Shown here: one piece after another, positions 7,376 to 14,925 of the stretch
Layout of the letters: each line of letters begins with the position of its first letter
Numbering within the stretch: position 1 is the first letter of the stretch
Assembly (NCBI GenBank): GCA_039815365.1
Contig: JBCBZK010000067.1
Location: forward strand, 1-17,788
Direction of reading: 5' to 3'
Length of the DNA stretch: 17,788 nucleotides
DNA from: CALBPI01 sp039815365
Lineage (GTDB): Bacteria; Pseudomonadota; Gammaproteobacteria; Steroidobacterales; Woeseiaceae
Translations under genes and position numbers: made by a program
The notes under the pieces: model-generated
The model's database searches: none
What the model was told of the DNA's origin: nothing
Seen by the model: the letters and a program-made list of their open reading frames with translations, nothing else

Positions 7376-8185
7376 GTGCAGTCGCCGCCATTGATTGCCG
7401 GACTGTTGGTGTTCTTTGCGTTGGTGTCCGAGTGGTTATGGTCCATCCGACACCGACGCACGGTCTACCATTTTCCGGAGTTGTGCTGCAACGGTTTGAT
7501 TTTTCTCGGTGGCGCGGTCCTCAAAGCGACAGCAGCGAGTTGGGCCATCTGGTTGTATAGTCAAGCGGTGCCGCTTGCTTGGATCGGGTTGCCAGAAACC
7601 GCGGGGGTGTTTCTGCTGACACTCGTTATGACAGACTTTGCCTACTATTGGTACCACCGGCTGAATCACGAGGTTGCCGCGCTTTGGGCACTGCACCACA
7701 CCCACCACTCCAGCCCATGGCTCAATCTGACGACAGCAGTGCGGCTGAACTGGCTCGGGAAGTTCATCAGCCCGTTGTTTTTCCTGCCGCTCGTAATCCT
7801 TGGTTTGCCTTTTCAGTTTGTTGGTTTGTCCCTCGGTGCGGTGTTGTTCTACCAATTCTTTCTGCATACGCAGGCTGTGCCCAGCCTGGGTAAATGGGAA
7901 GGAGTGTTTTTCAATACGCCCTCGGCACACCGGGTCCACCACGGAAGCAATCCGCGCTACATCGATCGAAACTACGGCGGGATCCTCGTAGTCTGGGATC
8001 GTCTGTTCGGCACCTACACGGCGGAAACAGAGACGGTACGCTTCGGTGTCACGACTGGGTCGATGGGATACCACCCGCTGACGGTTCAGTTCCGCCCTGT
8101 ATGGCAGCTTCTGAAGGGTGACTGGCGACGTGAAAAGCATCGACAGAGGCAGCTAGATTCGAATCACGAGTCGGAGTCGGCCTAA
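7376..8185 (+). CDS. Fatty acid hydroxylase / sterol desaturase family membrane di-iron enzyme
   Basis: This protein has 269 residues from the GTG at 7376, chosen because GGAGG at 7363-7367 is 8 bp upstream; in-frame GTGs at 7361 and 7370 are alternatives. Several hydrophobic helices (residues about 5-22, 38-63, 75-92, 130-165) surround the histidine boxes of the family: His94-x3-His98, HHTHH at 107-111, His164 and His185-x2-His188-His189. These ligate a di-iron centre that inserts oxygen into lipid acyl chains or sterol-like substrates at the inner membrane. All boxes are intact, so activity is likely; the substrate is unknown. It sits between the Spy-like gene and the CpxR-like gene (TAATG overlap with an in-frame ATG at 8185), suggesting lipid modification as part of an envelope response. 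Confidence 0.88.
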   Translation: MQSPPLIAGLLVFFALVSEWLWSIRHRRTVYHFPELCCNGLIFLGGAVLKATAASWAIWLYSQAVPLAWIGLPETAGVFLLTLVMTDFAYYWYHRLNHEVAALWALHHTHHSSPWLNLTTAVRLNWLGKFISPLFFLPLVILGLPFQFVGLSLGAVLFYQFFLHTQAVPSLGKWEGVFFNTPSAHRVHHGSNPRYIDRNYGGILVVWDRLFGTYTAETETVRFGVTTGSMGYHPLTVQFRPVWQLLKGDWRREKHRQRQLDSNHESESA

Positions 8186-8238
8186 TGTGGCCAGACCCGC
8201 TTGTGGATAGGTCCAGTGCGATTCGATTAGGAATGAAC

Positions 8239-8931
8239 ATGGTCCGTGTATTGATGGTTGATGACGATGTCGCGTTCACAGAGTTGGTGGCGGAGTACGT
8301 CCAAGGCGAAGGCGGGTTCGAGATTACCTGTGTCCATAGAGGCCAAGCGGGTGCTGATGAGGCCAGGAGTGGCACCTACGATGTGGTCGTACTGGACGTT
8401 GGGTTACCCAATCTGAATGGGTTCGAGGTGCTTCGGCAGATTCGTGACCAGTCTGATGTACCTGTCGTCATGTTGACGGCGCGAGGCGATGACATCGACC
8501 GCATTCTTGGATTGGAAATAGGCGCTGACGACTATGTGCCGAAACCCTGCAACCTGCGAGAATTGGTTGCACGTATCCGCGCGATTCTGCGTCGCGGACA
8601 AAAATCGCAGATCGCCGTCGATGATACTCGCAAGTCTGTAGGGGATTTGATTATTGAGTCTGGCACGCAATCGGTATACCGCGGAGATGAGTTGATCGGA
8701 CTCACCGGCGCTGAGTTTTTGATCCTCGCGATGTTGTGTGAGTCAGTGGGTGAAGTGGTCGAGAAGGACGCGATCGCGCGACAAGCATTGGGTCGCCGGA
8801 TTCTTCCTTATGACCGTAGCGTTGATGTGCATATCGGAAACCTTAGAAAGAAACTCGGTCCGTTGCCGGACGGTCGACAACACATCAAGACTGTGCGAGG
8901 TCGAGGTTATCTTTACGTAGACGTACGATGA
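8239..8931 (+). CDS. cpxR: CpxR-like OmpR-family response regulator
   Basis: This is a 230-residue protein. The ATG at 8239 is preferred because AGGA (8229-8232) lies 6 bp upstream and the product then begins MVRVLMVDDD, like CpxR. An ATG at 8185 overlapping the hydroxylase stop is possible. Receiver domain: acidic Asp8-Asp10, phospho-acceptor Asp53 (VVVLDVGLP), Thr80 and Lys102, all present. LTARGDDIDRILGLEIGA and the stretch up to RIRAILRR follow E. coli CpxR closely. The C-terminal winged helix has LGRRILPYDRSVDVHI, then NLRKKL and the RGRGYL end, again as in CpxR. Phe after PKP is replaced by Cys104. The normal partner CpxA does not follow; an IS3 remnant starts within about 15 bp. It likely binds the GTAA array at 6.77-6.91 kb. 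Confidence 0.88.
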   Translation: MVRVLMVDDDVAFTELVAEYVQGEGGFEITCVHRGQAGADEARSGTYDVVVLDVGLPNLNGFEVLRQIRDQSDVPVVMLTARGDDIDRILGLEIGADDYVPKPCNLRELVARIRAILRRGQKSQIAVDDTRKSVGDLIIESGTQSVYRGDELIGLTGAEFLILAMLCESVGEVVEKDAIARQALGRRILPYDRSVDVHIGNLRKKLGPLPDGRQHIKTVRGRGYLYVDVR

Positions 8932-8944
8932 CGCGCTTTTTCTA

Positions 8945-9112
8945 ACGCATATTCGTTACCGTTCGTTCGCTGAGGCAAAGCGATCAGTGACCGAGTACAT
9001 GGCTGGGTATTACAGTCGGCATCGGCCGCATCAAAACAACGGCAGCACGCCGCCAAAACGCCATGAGGAAATCTACTGGAAATCCTCTACTTCCGTGGCC
9101 AAAATTACTTGA
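8945..9112 (+). pseudogene. IS3-family transposase OrfB remnant, 3' end
   Basis: An open frame running from about 8945 to the TGA at 9110-9112 encodes FAEAKRSVTEYMAGYYSRHRPHQNNGSTPP followed by a tail ending SVAKIT. This is the C-terminus of IS3-family DDE transposases (Y..GYY...RPHQ.N....P, tail with (V/L)A..T). The catalytic core and OrfA are absent, so it is inactive. It begins almost immediately after the cpxR-like stop, which suggests that an insertion followed by deletion removed whatever lay downstream of cpxR. It is of a different subtype from the scrap at 5.63 kb. Confidence 0.75.
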
Positions 9113-9120
9113 CCACTACA
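9097..9120. repeat. Likely right terminal repeat of the IS3-family remnant
   Basis: GGCCAAAATTACTTGACCACTACA ends the element: read inwards it starts TGTAGTGGTCAAG, with the TG...CA tips typical of IS3-family ends, and it overlaps the transposase stop as usual in this family. No matching left end was found in the window, so the element is a one-ended relic. Confidence 0.55.
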
Positions 9121-9205
9121 TAGTGTGTTCATTGTCCGGTGGTAGGTCCGGATCTGCGTTGTGCAGTGGAGGCGCACCCGATTGTCTGTACAAGTTTGCT
9201 ACCAC

Positions 9206-9235
9206 AAAAAAGGGCGAGGCAAAGTGGCCTCGCCC
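9206..9235 (-). terminator. Rho-independent terminator of tRNA-Phe
   Basis: On the minus strand a perfect 9-bp GC-rich stem (arms 9227-9235 and 9212-9220, 6-nt loop) is followed by a run of six T (9211-9206). It lies about 115 bp beyond the 3' end of the tRNA-Phe gene on the same strand and most likely ends its transcript. Confidence 0.85.
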
Positions 9236-9351
9236 CTCCGCGTCCGCGTTGCTTGTTCGAGAGCACTATGCGAACCGTGAGTGACGGCTATTGGTCCCGG
9301 ATCGCGCCAGAACAAGGTGCTAACGACACGAGAAGTGACTCGCTGAGGAAA

Positions 9352-9427
9352 TGGTGGCCAGGGGCGGAATCGAACCACCGACACGCGGATTTTCAATCCG
9401 CTGCTCTACCAACTGAGCTACCTGGCC
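9352..9427 (-). tRNA. tRNA-Phe (GAA)
   Basis: The minus strand reads as a complete 76-nt cloverleaf. The acceptor stem GGCCAGG pairs with CCTGGCC, the D arm is GCTC..GAGC, and the anticodon stem GCGGA/TCCGC encloses loop TTGAAAA with anticodon GAA. The T arm is GGTGG-TTCGATT-CCGCC, followed by discriminator A and an encoded CCA at 9354-9352. It decodes UUC and UUU. Its 3' end faces the IS-bounded accessory segment; tRNA 3' ends are common integration targets, but no duplicated 3' end or integrase was found in the window. Confidence 0.97.
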
Positions 9428-9477
9428 TTCTTGCTTCGGCCAACATTGCATTGGCGCGCCCTTTTGCAGGGTCGCGT

Positions 9478-9506
9478 ATTACAACCGCCACCGCCCGCAG
9501 AGTCAA
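9478..9506 (-). promoter_or_regulatory. Sigma-70 promoter of tRNA-Phe
   Basis: On the minus strand TTGACT (9506-9501) is followed by a 17-bp spacer and TGTAAT (9483-9478), each one mismatch from consensus. A GC-rich discriminator (ACGCGAC) follows, typical of stringently controlled stable-RNA promoters. The start point would be near 9471, giving a leader of about 43 nt. Confidence 0.75.
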
Positions 9507-9531
9507 TAGCGCAAAATAAATTCGCGGCCGC

Positions 9532-9558
9532 TGTCGTAATCGCCCCTCGCCGTTCGTC
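9532..9558 (+). promoter_or_regulatory. Candidate ECF-type promoter of the DGPF/sigma operon
   Basis: TGTCGT at 9532-9537 and CGTC at 9555-9558 are separated by 17 bp, upstream of the DGPF gene (ATG 9594, AAGGAG at 9581-9586). As I recall, ECF42 sigma factors use a TGTCGA-type -35 and a CG(A/T)C-type -10, so this would be an autoregulated promoter. The match is partial and rests on memory. Confidence 0.4.
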
Positions 9559-9593
9559 ATCTATCATGTAACCCATTCAAAAGGAGCACACTG

Positions 9594-9944
9594 ATGGAAT
9601 ACGTTATGTTGATCTACAACGCTGAGGAACGCTGGGCCGCCTTGTCCGAGGCCGAAGAGGCCAAAATCATGGCCGGGCACTTCGCTGTTATGGAGCAATC
9701 GCAAAAGGACGGCACTTATAAAGGCGGCAATCGCCTTGTCGATGTCGGCGCGGCGACCACCGTCCGCGAGCACGGCGGCAAGATCAGCCTCACTGATGGC
9801 CCGTTTGCCGAGACCAAAGAGCAGCTTGGCGGCTACTACCTGTTCGACTGCGACAACATCGACCAGGTGATTGCCTACGCCAGCATGATTCCGCAAGGCG
9901 ACACCGGCTCCATCGAGATCCGGCCCGTCTTCGAGATGGACTAG
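9594..9944 (+). CDS. DGPF/YCII-domain protein paired with ECF sigma factor
   Basis: This is a 116-residue cytoplasmic protein with an ATG start and an ideal ribosome site (AAGGAG, 7 bp spacing). It spans the whole YCII-related alpha/beta domain: MEYVMLIYNAEE at the start, the eponymous DGPF in SLTDGPFAETKEQLGGYYLFD (residues about 65-84), then an IEIRPVFEMD end. Such proteins are structurally related to YciI and are almost always encoded next to ECF42-type sigma factors. Their biochemical function is not established. The stop overlaps the sigma factor's GTG start (TAGTG), so the pair is translationally coupled. Confidence 0.88.
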   Translation: MEYVMLIYNAEERWAALSEAEEAKIMAGHFAVMEQSQKDGTYKGGNRLVDVGAATTVREHGGKISLTDGPFAETKEQLGGYYLFDCDNIDQVIAYASMIPQGDTGSIEIRPVFEMD

Positions 9945-11140
9945 TGCAGGGCCTCGACGCAGCGCTGAAAGCCGCTCGCCCGCGTGCCATCGCGGCGCTG
10001 CGTCGACGCTGCGGCACTCTGGATCAGGCTGAAGACGCTTTCCAGGATGCCGTTGTGCGTGCCATGCAACACTGGCCTGCCAGCGGCTTGCCCGACAACC
10101 CGACCGGCTGGCTGATCCAGACCGGCCAGCGGATCCTGATCGATGCATCGCGCCGCCACCAACGCCAGTCACCGCTTACCGAAGAGCCTGCCGCTGAAGA
10201 CGTCGACCCGAACCTCTCGGCCATCGACGACGACGTGCTGCGCCTGATCTTCACCTGCTGTCACCCGGCGATCGCCGATGACGCGCAAGTCGCGCTGACA
10301 CTCAAAGTCATCGCAGGTCTCAGCGCCGACGATGTCGCCCTTGCCTTCCTCGTGCCCAAGCGCACGATGGAGCAACGCCTCGACCGCGCCCGTCGCAAAA
10401 TCCGCACCGCTGGCATCCCGTTCGCGATCCCGACGGACACCGAACTCCCCGAGCGCCTCAACGCTGTGCTCAGCGTGATCTACCTGATCTTTAACCAAGG
10501 CTACAGTTCGCGGCAGGACGGTTTGCTGCAACCCGCCTTGTGCGCCGAAGCGATCTGGCTTGGCCGTCTGTTGCTGCGCTTGTTCCCCGGCCATGCCGAG
10601 CTCACCGCGCTGCTGGCGATGATGCTCTTCCACCATTCACGCCACAAAGCGCGCCAATCCGATACCGGCGCACTGATCCCGCTGGCCGACCAAAACGCCG
10701 CGCTTTGGAACACCACGATGATCAACGAAGCACAGGCGCTACTCGATCACGTGCTCGGCAAACACGCACCGGGGCCTTTTCAGACACAAGCGGCGATTGC
10801 CGCGTTGCATTGCAATACCGCAACAACAGGCACGGATTGGGCGCAAATCGCTGCGCTGTACGAGATTTTGGAGCAACAGGTACACAATCCGGTCGTCACA
10901 ATTAACCGCGCCGTCGCGCTACATAAATCAGGCGAAAGTACCCATGCATTAGAGGTATTAGAGCATGCCCAGACACAATCAAATTTCGATAGCTATGGAC
11001 CATTCTTGGTTGCCAAAGCAGAGATACTTGATTATTTGGGTAAAACGGACCAATCAGATGCGCTTTTACGCCAAGCGATCGACATCGCACAGCACCCTGC
11101 CGAACGGGATTTCCTAAGATCGCGACTTCGTGACGAATGA
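9944..11140 (+). CDS. ECF42-type RNA polymerase sigma factor with C-terminal TPR-like extension
   Basis: This is a 398-residue protein starting with GTG at 9944 inside the upstream stop codon. Residues 1-80 form sigma region 2 (AEDAFQDAVVRAMQHWP, GWLIQTGQRILIDASRR). Residues about 110-170 form region 4 (LTLKVIAGLSADDVALAFLVPKRTMEQRLDRARRKI). A long extension then follows: ERLNAVLSVIYLIFNQGY and LCAEAIWLGRLLLRLFPGHAELTALLAMML (DUF6596-like), and helical repeats toward the end (TINRAVALHKSG). That architecture, about twice the length of a plain ECF factor, and the DGPF neighbour define the ECF42 group. No anti-sigma gene is present; control is thought to act through the extension. The last 250 bp of the gene look more AT-rich. 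Target genes are unknown; its own operon is one candidate. Confidence 0.9.
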   Translation: MQGLDAALKAARPRAIAALRRRCGTLDQAEDAFQDAVVRAMQHWPASGLPDNPTGWLIQTGQRILIDASRRHQRQSPLTEEPAAEDVDPNLSAIDDDVLRLIFTCCHPAIADDAQVALTLKVIAGLSADDVALAFLVPKRTMEQRLDRARRKIRTAGIPFAIPTDTELPERLNAVLSVIYLIFNQGYSSRQDGLLQPALCAEAIWLGRLLLRLFPGHAELTALLAMMLFHHSRHKARQSDTGALIPLADQNAALWNTTMINEAQALLDHVLGKHAPGPFQTQAAIAALHCNTATTGTDWAQIAALYEILEQQVHNPVVTINRAVALHKSGESTHALEVLEHAQTQSNFDSYGPFLVAKAEILDYLGKTDQSDALLRQAIDIAQHPAERDFLRSRLRDE

Positions 11141-11160
11141 GATTAATTCTCAACTTTGAT

Positions 11161-11196
11161 TGATCCACGAGATGTCTAGGCCTAGTCTCTGGATCA
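11161..11196. promoter_or_regulatory. Palindromic element at the start of the first TetR gene
   Basis: TGATCCA at 11161-11167 and its exact complement TGGATCA at 11190-11196 flank the 10-bp perfect palindrome CTAGGCCTAG (11176-11185). The two dyads are offset by about 2 bp. TetR-family repressors commonly bind such palindromes next to their own start. If translation starts at the upstream TTG (11160) or ATG (11172) this is partly coding. Confidence 0.45.
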
Positions 11197-11831
11197 TGAA
11201 CGGCGCAGCCCACACGACCGAGATACCGCAAGGACCCCGCGCTCGTCCGGCGAGCGAGCGCCACATTGTGAATATCGCGACGGCCATGTTCATCGAACAC
11301 GGCTACGACGACACTCACATGGCCGACATCGCGCGCAGCTGTAATGTCACGCTAAAAGCGCTGACGGAAATGTATACCGACAAAGAGGTGTTGTTTCGCA
11401 TCGTCGTTGACCGCGAATCGCAGCAGGTCCGTTCGCCGTACGAAAATGAAGTCCCGCACTTCGACACAGCAATGGAAGCGGTGCAATTCATTGCTGCGCA
11501 CCAAAAAACGATCTGGGAAACCACGCTGATGCCGGACCTGTGCCGCGTCGTCGCGTTGGCCGCCAAGAACCACAACACCATCGACGATATCTTCCGCACG
11601 CCTGATGGTCGCGAACAAGCGCAGGCACTCGGCGAGCACGTGTTTGGCGTCTGGACCGAGCGCGGCCTGTTTCGCCCGTGTGATCTGGCAATTGCCGTTC
11701 GCCAGTTTTACGGCATGCTGAACCAGGCCTTTTTGTTTGAGCCGCGTGCGCGCGGCTGCCCGATTGAGAACCAGGCGAAATACCTGCAGCACTGTTGCGA
11801 TATTTTCGTCCGCGAATACGGCGTCAAGTAG
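11196..11831 (+). CDS. TetR-family transcriptional regulator (first of a tandem pair)
   Basis: This protein has 211 residues from the ATG at 11196; in-frame ATG 11172 and TTG 11160 would add 8 or 12 residues, and ribosome sites are weak for all. An N-terminal TetR helix-turn-helix is clear: IVNIATAMFIEHGYDDTHMADIARSCNVTLKALTEMYTDKEVLFRIVVDRE (residues about 24-74). The rest is the helical ligand-binding and dimer domain, including DIFRTPDGRE and ERGLFRPCDLAIAVRQFYGMLNQAFLFEP. It is clearly paralogous to the next gene. The ligand is unknown. A role in regulating the neighbouring ergothioneine genes or the ECF operon is possible only by position. Confidence 0.85.
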   Translation: MNGAAHTTEIPQGPRARPASERHIVNIATAMFIEHGYDDTHMADIARSCNVTLKALTEMYTDKEVLFRIVVDRESQQVRSPYENEVPHFDTAMEAVQFIAAHQKTIWETTLMPDLCRVVALAAKNHNTIDDIFRTPDGREQAQALGEHVFGVWTERGLFRPCDLAIAVRQFYGMLNQAFLFEPRARGCPIENQAKYLQHCCDIFVREYGVK

Positions 11832-11909
11832 ACCGCGCGACACACTGAGCCTGTGACCGTCACGCGGGGCAACCCGACGCGACCAGAGCGAACCAGCGAT
11901 GATCAACCG

Positions 11910-12539
11910 ATGACATCTGACACACCTAACGACAATTCGGCGGCGCTATCCGAAGCCATCCTGCTGGATTGTTGCATCTCGGTCTTCCTTGAGAACGGCT
12001 ACGGCAACACCACGCTTGCAGACATCGCAGCGAAGACGAACGTCGATGTCGCCACGCTGGAGGAACGCTACGGCACTAAGGAGGCGCTGTTTCGCCTCGC
12101 TGTTGATCGCGAAGCGACCGTCGCGCGCCAGCCTTTGCCCGGCAGCGTGCCCACGTTCAACACCGCCTTGGAAGCGATTCAGTTCGCGATGGAGCGACGC
12201 AAATACGTCATGCAAAACACGGTGCTTGCTGACATTTGCCGCGTCATTGCATTGGAATCCGAGCAATACCCGGAAATCGCCGATATCTTTCGCACGAACG
12301 ATGGCCGCGAGCAAATGCAGGCCGTCGGCGAGCTCACGCTCAGCGCATGGATCGAGCAAGGTCTGTTTCGGCCTTGCAATGTCTCGTTCGCCGTCCGCCA
12401 GCTCTACGGCCTCATCAATCAGGCCTTCCTGTTTGAGCCGCGCACAATTGGACACGAAATAGACGATCTCGACGCCTATCTGCAGGACTGCTGTGAGTGG
12501 TTCGTCGAGCGCTACGGCGCGCCTGCCAAGTCGCTTTGA
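11910..12539 (+). CDS. TetR-family transcriptional regulator (second of a tandem pair)
   Basis: This protein has 209 residues from the ATG at 11910; an in-frame GTG at 11853 would add 19 residues with no helix-turn-helix content. HTH: ILLDCCISVFLENGYGNTTLADIAAKTNVDVATLEERYGTKEALFRLAVDRE (residues about 17-68). The C-terminal domain shares DICRVIALE, DIFRTNDGREQ, QGLFRPC and AVRQLYGLINQAFLFEP with the preceding gene, so the two arose by duplication. The recognition-helix region differs (NVDVATLEERYG against NVTLKALTEMYT), suggesting different operators. It is separated from egtB by 42 bp, which include a small GGTAG/CTACC hairpin (12549-12562). Both may regulate egtBD, but this is unproven. 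Confidence 0.87.
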   Translation: MTSDTPNDNSAALSEAILLDCCISVFLENGYGNTTLADIAAKTNVDVATLEERYGTKEALFRLAVDREATVARQPLPGSVPTFNTALEAIQFAMERRKYVMQNTVLADICRVIALESEQYPEIADIFRTNDGREQMQAVGELTLSAWIEQGLFRPCNVSFAVRQLYGLINQAFLFEPRTIGHEIDDLDAYLQDCCEWFVERYGAPAKSL

Positions 12540-12581
12540 CAGCGCGCCGGTAGCCTTCTACCCTTATCCACTCATCCCCGA

Positions 12582-13937
12582 ATGGAAAAACCTATGGCCG
12601 CTGATCGCAGCGCTGCCAGCGGTGGTGGTTTGCAAGCCGACGCGCTGATTGAGCGCTTCAAAACCATCCGTGCTCGCACTGAACAACTCTGCGCCTTGCT
12701 GTCTGCCGAAGACGCAGTGGTGCAATCGATGCCAGACGCCAGCCCGGCCAAATGGCACATGGCGCACACCACCTGGTTTTTTGAGCAGTTCGTGCTGGGT
12801 ACGCACGCGCCGAGCTACCAACCGTTCGATGCGCAGTTCTCCCACCTGTTTAACAGCTACTACCACACAGCAGGCAGCATGCACGCCCGCCCTGAGCGCG
12901 GCTTGCTCACGCGGCCAACGCTTGCGAACGTCAAAGACTATCGCCAGCACGTCAACGCCGCGATGCTCAATGTGCTGGATGAGCGGTTGAACGACTTGCA
13001 AGCCGAAGCGATTCGCGGGCGCGGGCGGATGTCGACCGCGCACACCGATGCCGCGGCGCCGGCCGATACCCTTGCCGACGTCGTGCAGCTCGGACTGCAT
13101 CACGAACAACAGCATCAGGAATTGATGCTGACCGACATCAAACACTTACTCTCATGCAATCCGTTGCACCCGGCATTACGCGACGATCTGGCCGTGAGCG
13201 CCAACAGCCATGCGGGTGATGCCTCGTTCCACGAAGTGTCCGGCGGCATCATCGAAATCGGCGCCGCGCCACAGACCGGCGTGTTCTGTTTTGACAACGA
13301 AACCCCGCGCCATCAGATCTTGCTGCACGACCACAAAATCGCCAAGCGCCCGGTCACGAACGGCGAGTTCGCCGAGTTCATTAAGGACGGCGGTTATGAT
13401 GACAGCACACTGTGGCTGAGCGACGGCTGGCTGGCTGCGCAACGCCACGGCTGGCGTGCGCCGCTGTACTGGTCGACAGATCTCAATAGCGAGTTCACGC
13501 TCGGCGGCGAACGCGATATCGATCACGATGCGCCAGTGGCCCACGTCTCGTACTACGAAGCGGATGCGTTCGCTCGCTGGGCTGGCGCACGGCTGCCTAC
13601 CGAAGCGGAGTTCGAATACCATGCGACCGACGCCGAGGTGCGCGGCAACTTCGCCGAGTCTGACCACTGGCAACCGATGGCGGCCGGCGACAACGACCGA
13701 CAGTGGTTTGGGGATGTCTGGGAATGGACATCATCGGCGTATTCGGCCTACCCCGGGTTCACGCCACTCGGCGGCTCGCTGGGCGAGTACAATGGCAAGT
13801 TCATGTGCAATAAAATGGTCGTCCGCGGCGGTTCATGTCTGAGCGCGCAATCGCATTTGCGCGCCAGCTACCGCAGCTTTTTCTACCCGGACGCGCGCTG
13901 GCAATGTCTCGGATTGCGATTGGCGCAAGACGCCTAG
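12582..13937 (+). CDS. egtB: Ergothioneine biosynthesis sulfoxide synthase EgtB
   Basis: This is a 451-residue cytoplasmic enzyme; ATG 12582, with ATG 12594 also possible. The N-terminal DinB-like domain (about 20-190) carries the iron ligands: His62 in KWHMAHTTWFFE and His174/His178 in HHEQQHQEL. The C-terminal formylglycine-generating-enzyme-like domain (about 220-450) has RPVTNGEFAEFI, ARLPTEAEFEYHA, GDVWEWTSSAY, VVRGGSCLS and RASYRSFFYP. EgtB uses non-haem iron and oxygen to join hercynine with gamma-glutamylcysteine or cysteine, giving the sulfoxide precursor of the thiol antioxidant ergothioneine. Which sulfur donor applies cannot be read by eye. egtA, egtC and egtE are absent here. egtD follows after 22 bp, so they are co-transcribed. 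Confidence 0.95.
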   Translation: MEKPMAADRSAASGGGLQADALIERFKTIRARTEQLCALLSAEDAVVQSMPDASPAKWHMAHTTWFFEQFVLGTHAPSYQPFDAQFSHLFNSYYHTAGSMHARPERGLLTRPTLANVKDYRQHVNAAMLNVLDERLNDLQAEAIRGRGRMSTAHTDAAAPADTLADVVQLGLHHEQQHQELMLTDIKHLLSCNPLHPALRDDLAVSANSHAGDASFHEVSGGIIEIGAAPQTGVFCFDNETPRHQILLHDHKIAKRPVTNGEFAEFIKDGGYDDSTLWLSDGWLAAQRHGWRAPLYWSTDLNSEFTLGGERDIDHDAPVAHVSYYEADAFARWAGARLPTEAEFEYHATDAEVRGNFAESDHWQPMAAGDNDRQWFGDVWEWTSSAYSAYPGFTPLGGSLGEYNGKFMCNKMVVRGGSCLSAQSHLRASYRSFFYPDARWQCLGLRLAQDA

Positions 13938-13959
13938 CACACAACAACGGATTGATACG

Positions 13960-14925
13960 ATGAGTAACGCTAGTGCGCCGATGACGGCGCAGACCTCACA
14001 GACTCAAAAACACATCGACGACATTGTGGAAGGCTTGTCGCTGCCACAAAAAGTACTGTCGCCGAAGTATTTCTACGACGAGCGTGGCTCGGAGCTGTTC
14101 GAGGCAATCACACTGCAGCCTGAGTACTACCCGACGCGCACCGAGCTTGGCATCCTCAAACAGAACATCAATGCCATCGGCGATGCGCTCGGCCACGACG
14201 TGTCACTGATCGAATTTGGCGCGGGTGCCAGCGTCAAAGTGCGCGTGTTGCTCGACAATCTCGCCGACATCGCCGTGTTCGTGCCCGTCGACATCTCCGG
14301 TGATCATTTGCAGCTCGCCGCCGATGAGCTCGCAGCAGATTACCCTGACATTGAAGTGCTGCCCGTTGCGGCCGACTTCACCCGCCCGTTCCCGCTGCCG
14401 TCGCCCGTTAACATGCCGGCGCGCAACATCGTATTTTTCCCCGGTTCAACGATCGGCAATTTTCCGCCGGACGCCGCGCTGGGTTTGCTGCAAACGATGC
14501 GCGCGGTGGCCAAAGACAACGGCGGTCTGTTGATTGGCGTTGATCTGAAAAAGGATCACAGCGTTCTCGAGCGCGCGTACAACGATGAGGCTGGCGTGAC
14601 TGCGCAGTTCAATCGCAACATGCTCGTGCACCTGAATCGCGAATACGGCAGCGACTTCGATCCCGAGGCATTTGATCACCGCGCGGTTTACAACGCGGCG
14701 GCAAGCCGTATCGAGATGCACCTGATCAGCACGTGCCCGCAACGGGTCACCATCGGCGGACACGTCTTTGCGTTTGCTGAGGGCGAATACATCCTCACCG
14801 AGTGTAGTTACAAGTACGCGCTTGAAGGATTCGCGGCGCTCGCCAAACAAGCCGGTTTCGACGTGCAGCAAGTCTGGACCGATAGCGAGCAACACTTCAG
14901 CCTGCAATACGCTGTAGCGATTTAG
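13960..14925 (+). CDS. egtD: L-histidine N-alpha-methyltransferase EgtD
   Basis: This is a 321-residue protein, the usual size for EgtD. The family signature YFYDERGSELFEAIT..PEYYPTRTE is at residues 37-62. The SAM-binding motif IEFGAGASVKVRVLLD is at about 84-99, and FFPGSTIGNF and GVDLKKD follow. The enzyme trimethylates the alpha-amino group of histidine to hercynine, the first step of ergothioneine synthesis, which feeds EgtB. It starts with an ATG 22 bp after egtB; the ribosome site is weak, consistent with coupling. Together egtB and egtD are the common minimal proteobacterial cluster. Confidence 0.95.
   Translation: MSNASAPMTAQTSQTQKHIDDIVEGLSLPQKVLSPKYFYDERGSELFEAITLQPEYYPTRTELGILKQNINAIGDALGHDVSLIEFGAGASVKVRVLLDNLADIAVFVPVDISGDHLQLAADELAADYPDIEVLPVAADFTRPFPLPSPVNMPARNIVFFPGSTIGNFPPDAALGLLQTMRAVAKDNGGLLIGVDLKKDHSVLERAYNDEAGVTAQFNRNMLVHLNREYGSDFDPEAFDHRAVYNAAASRIEMHLISTCPQRVTIGGHVFAFAEGEYILTECSYKYALEGFAALAKQAGFDVQQVWTDSEQHFSLQYAVAI

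Noticed and set aside
7436..8140. Minus-strand open frame of 234 codons
   Set aside because: It is a shadow of the hydroxylase gene, whose histidine boxes are intact on the plus strand.
9352..9427. tRNA-Phe as an att site with a duplicated 3' end
   Set aside because: No second copy of the tRNA 3' end and no integrase gene could be found in the window; the tRNA terminator at 9206-9235 is intact.
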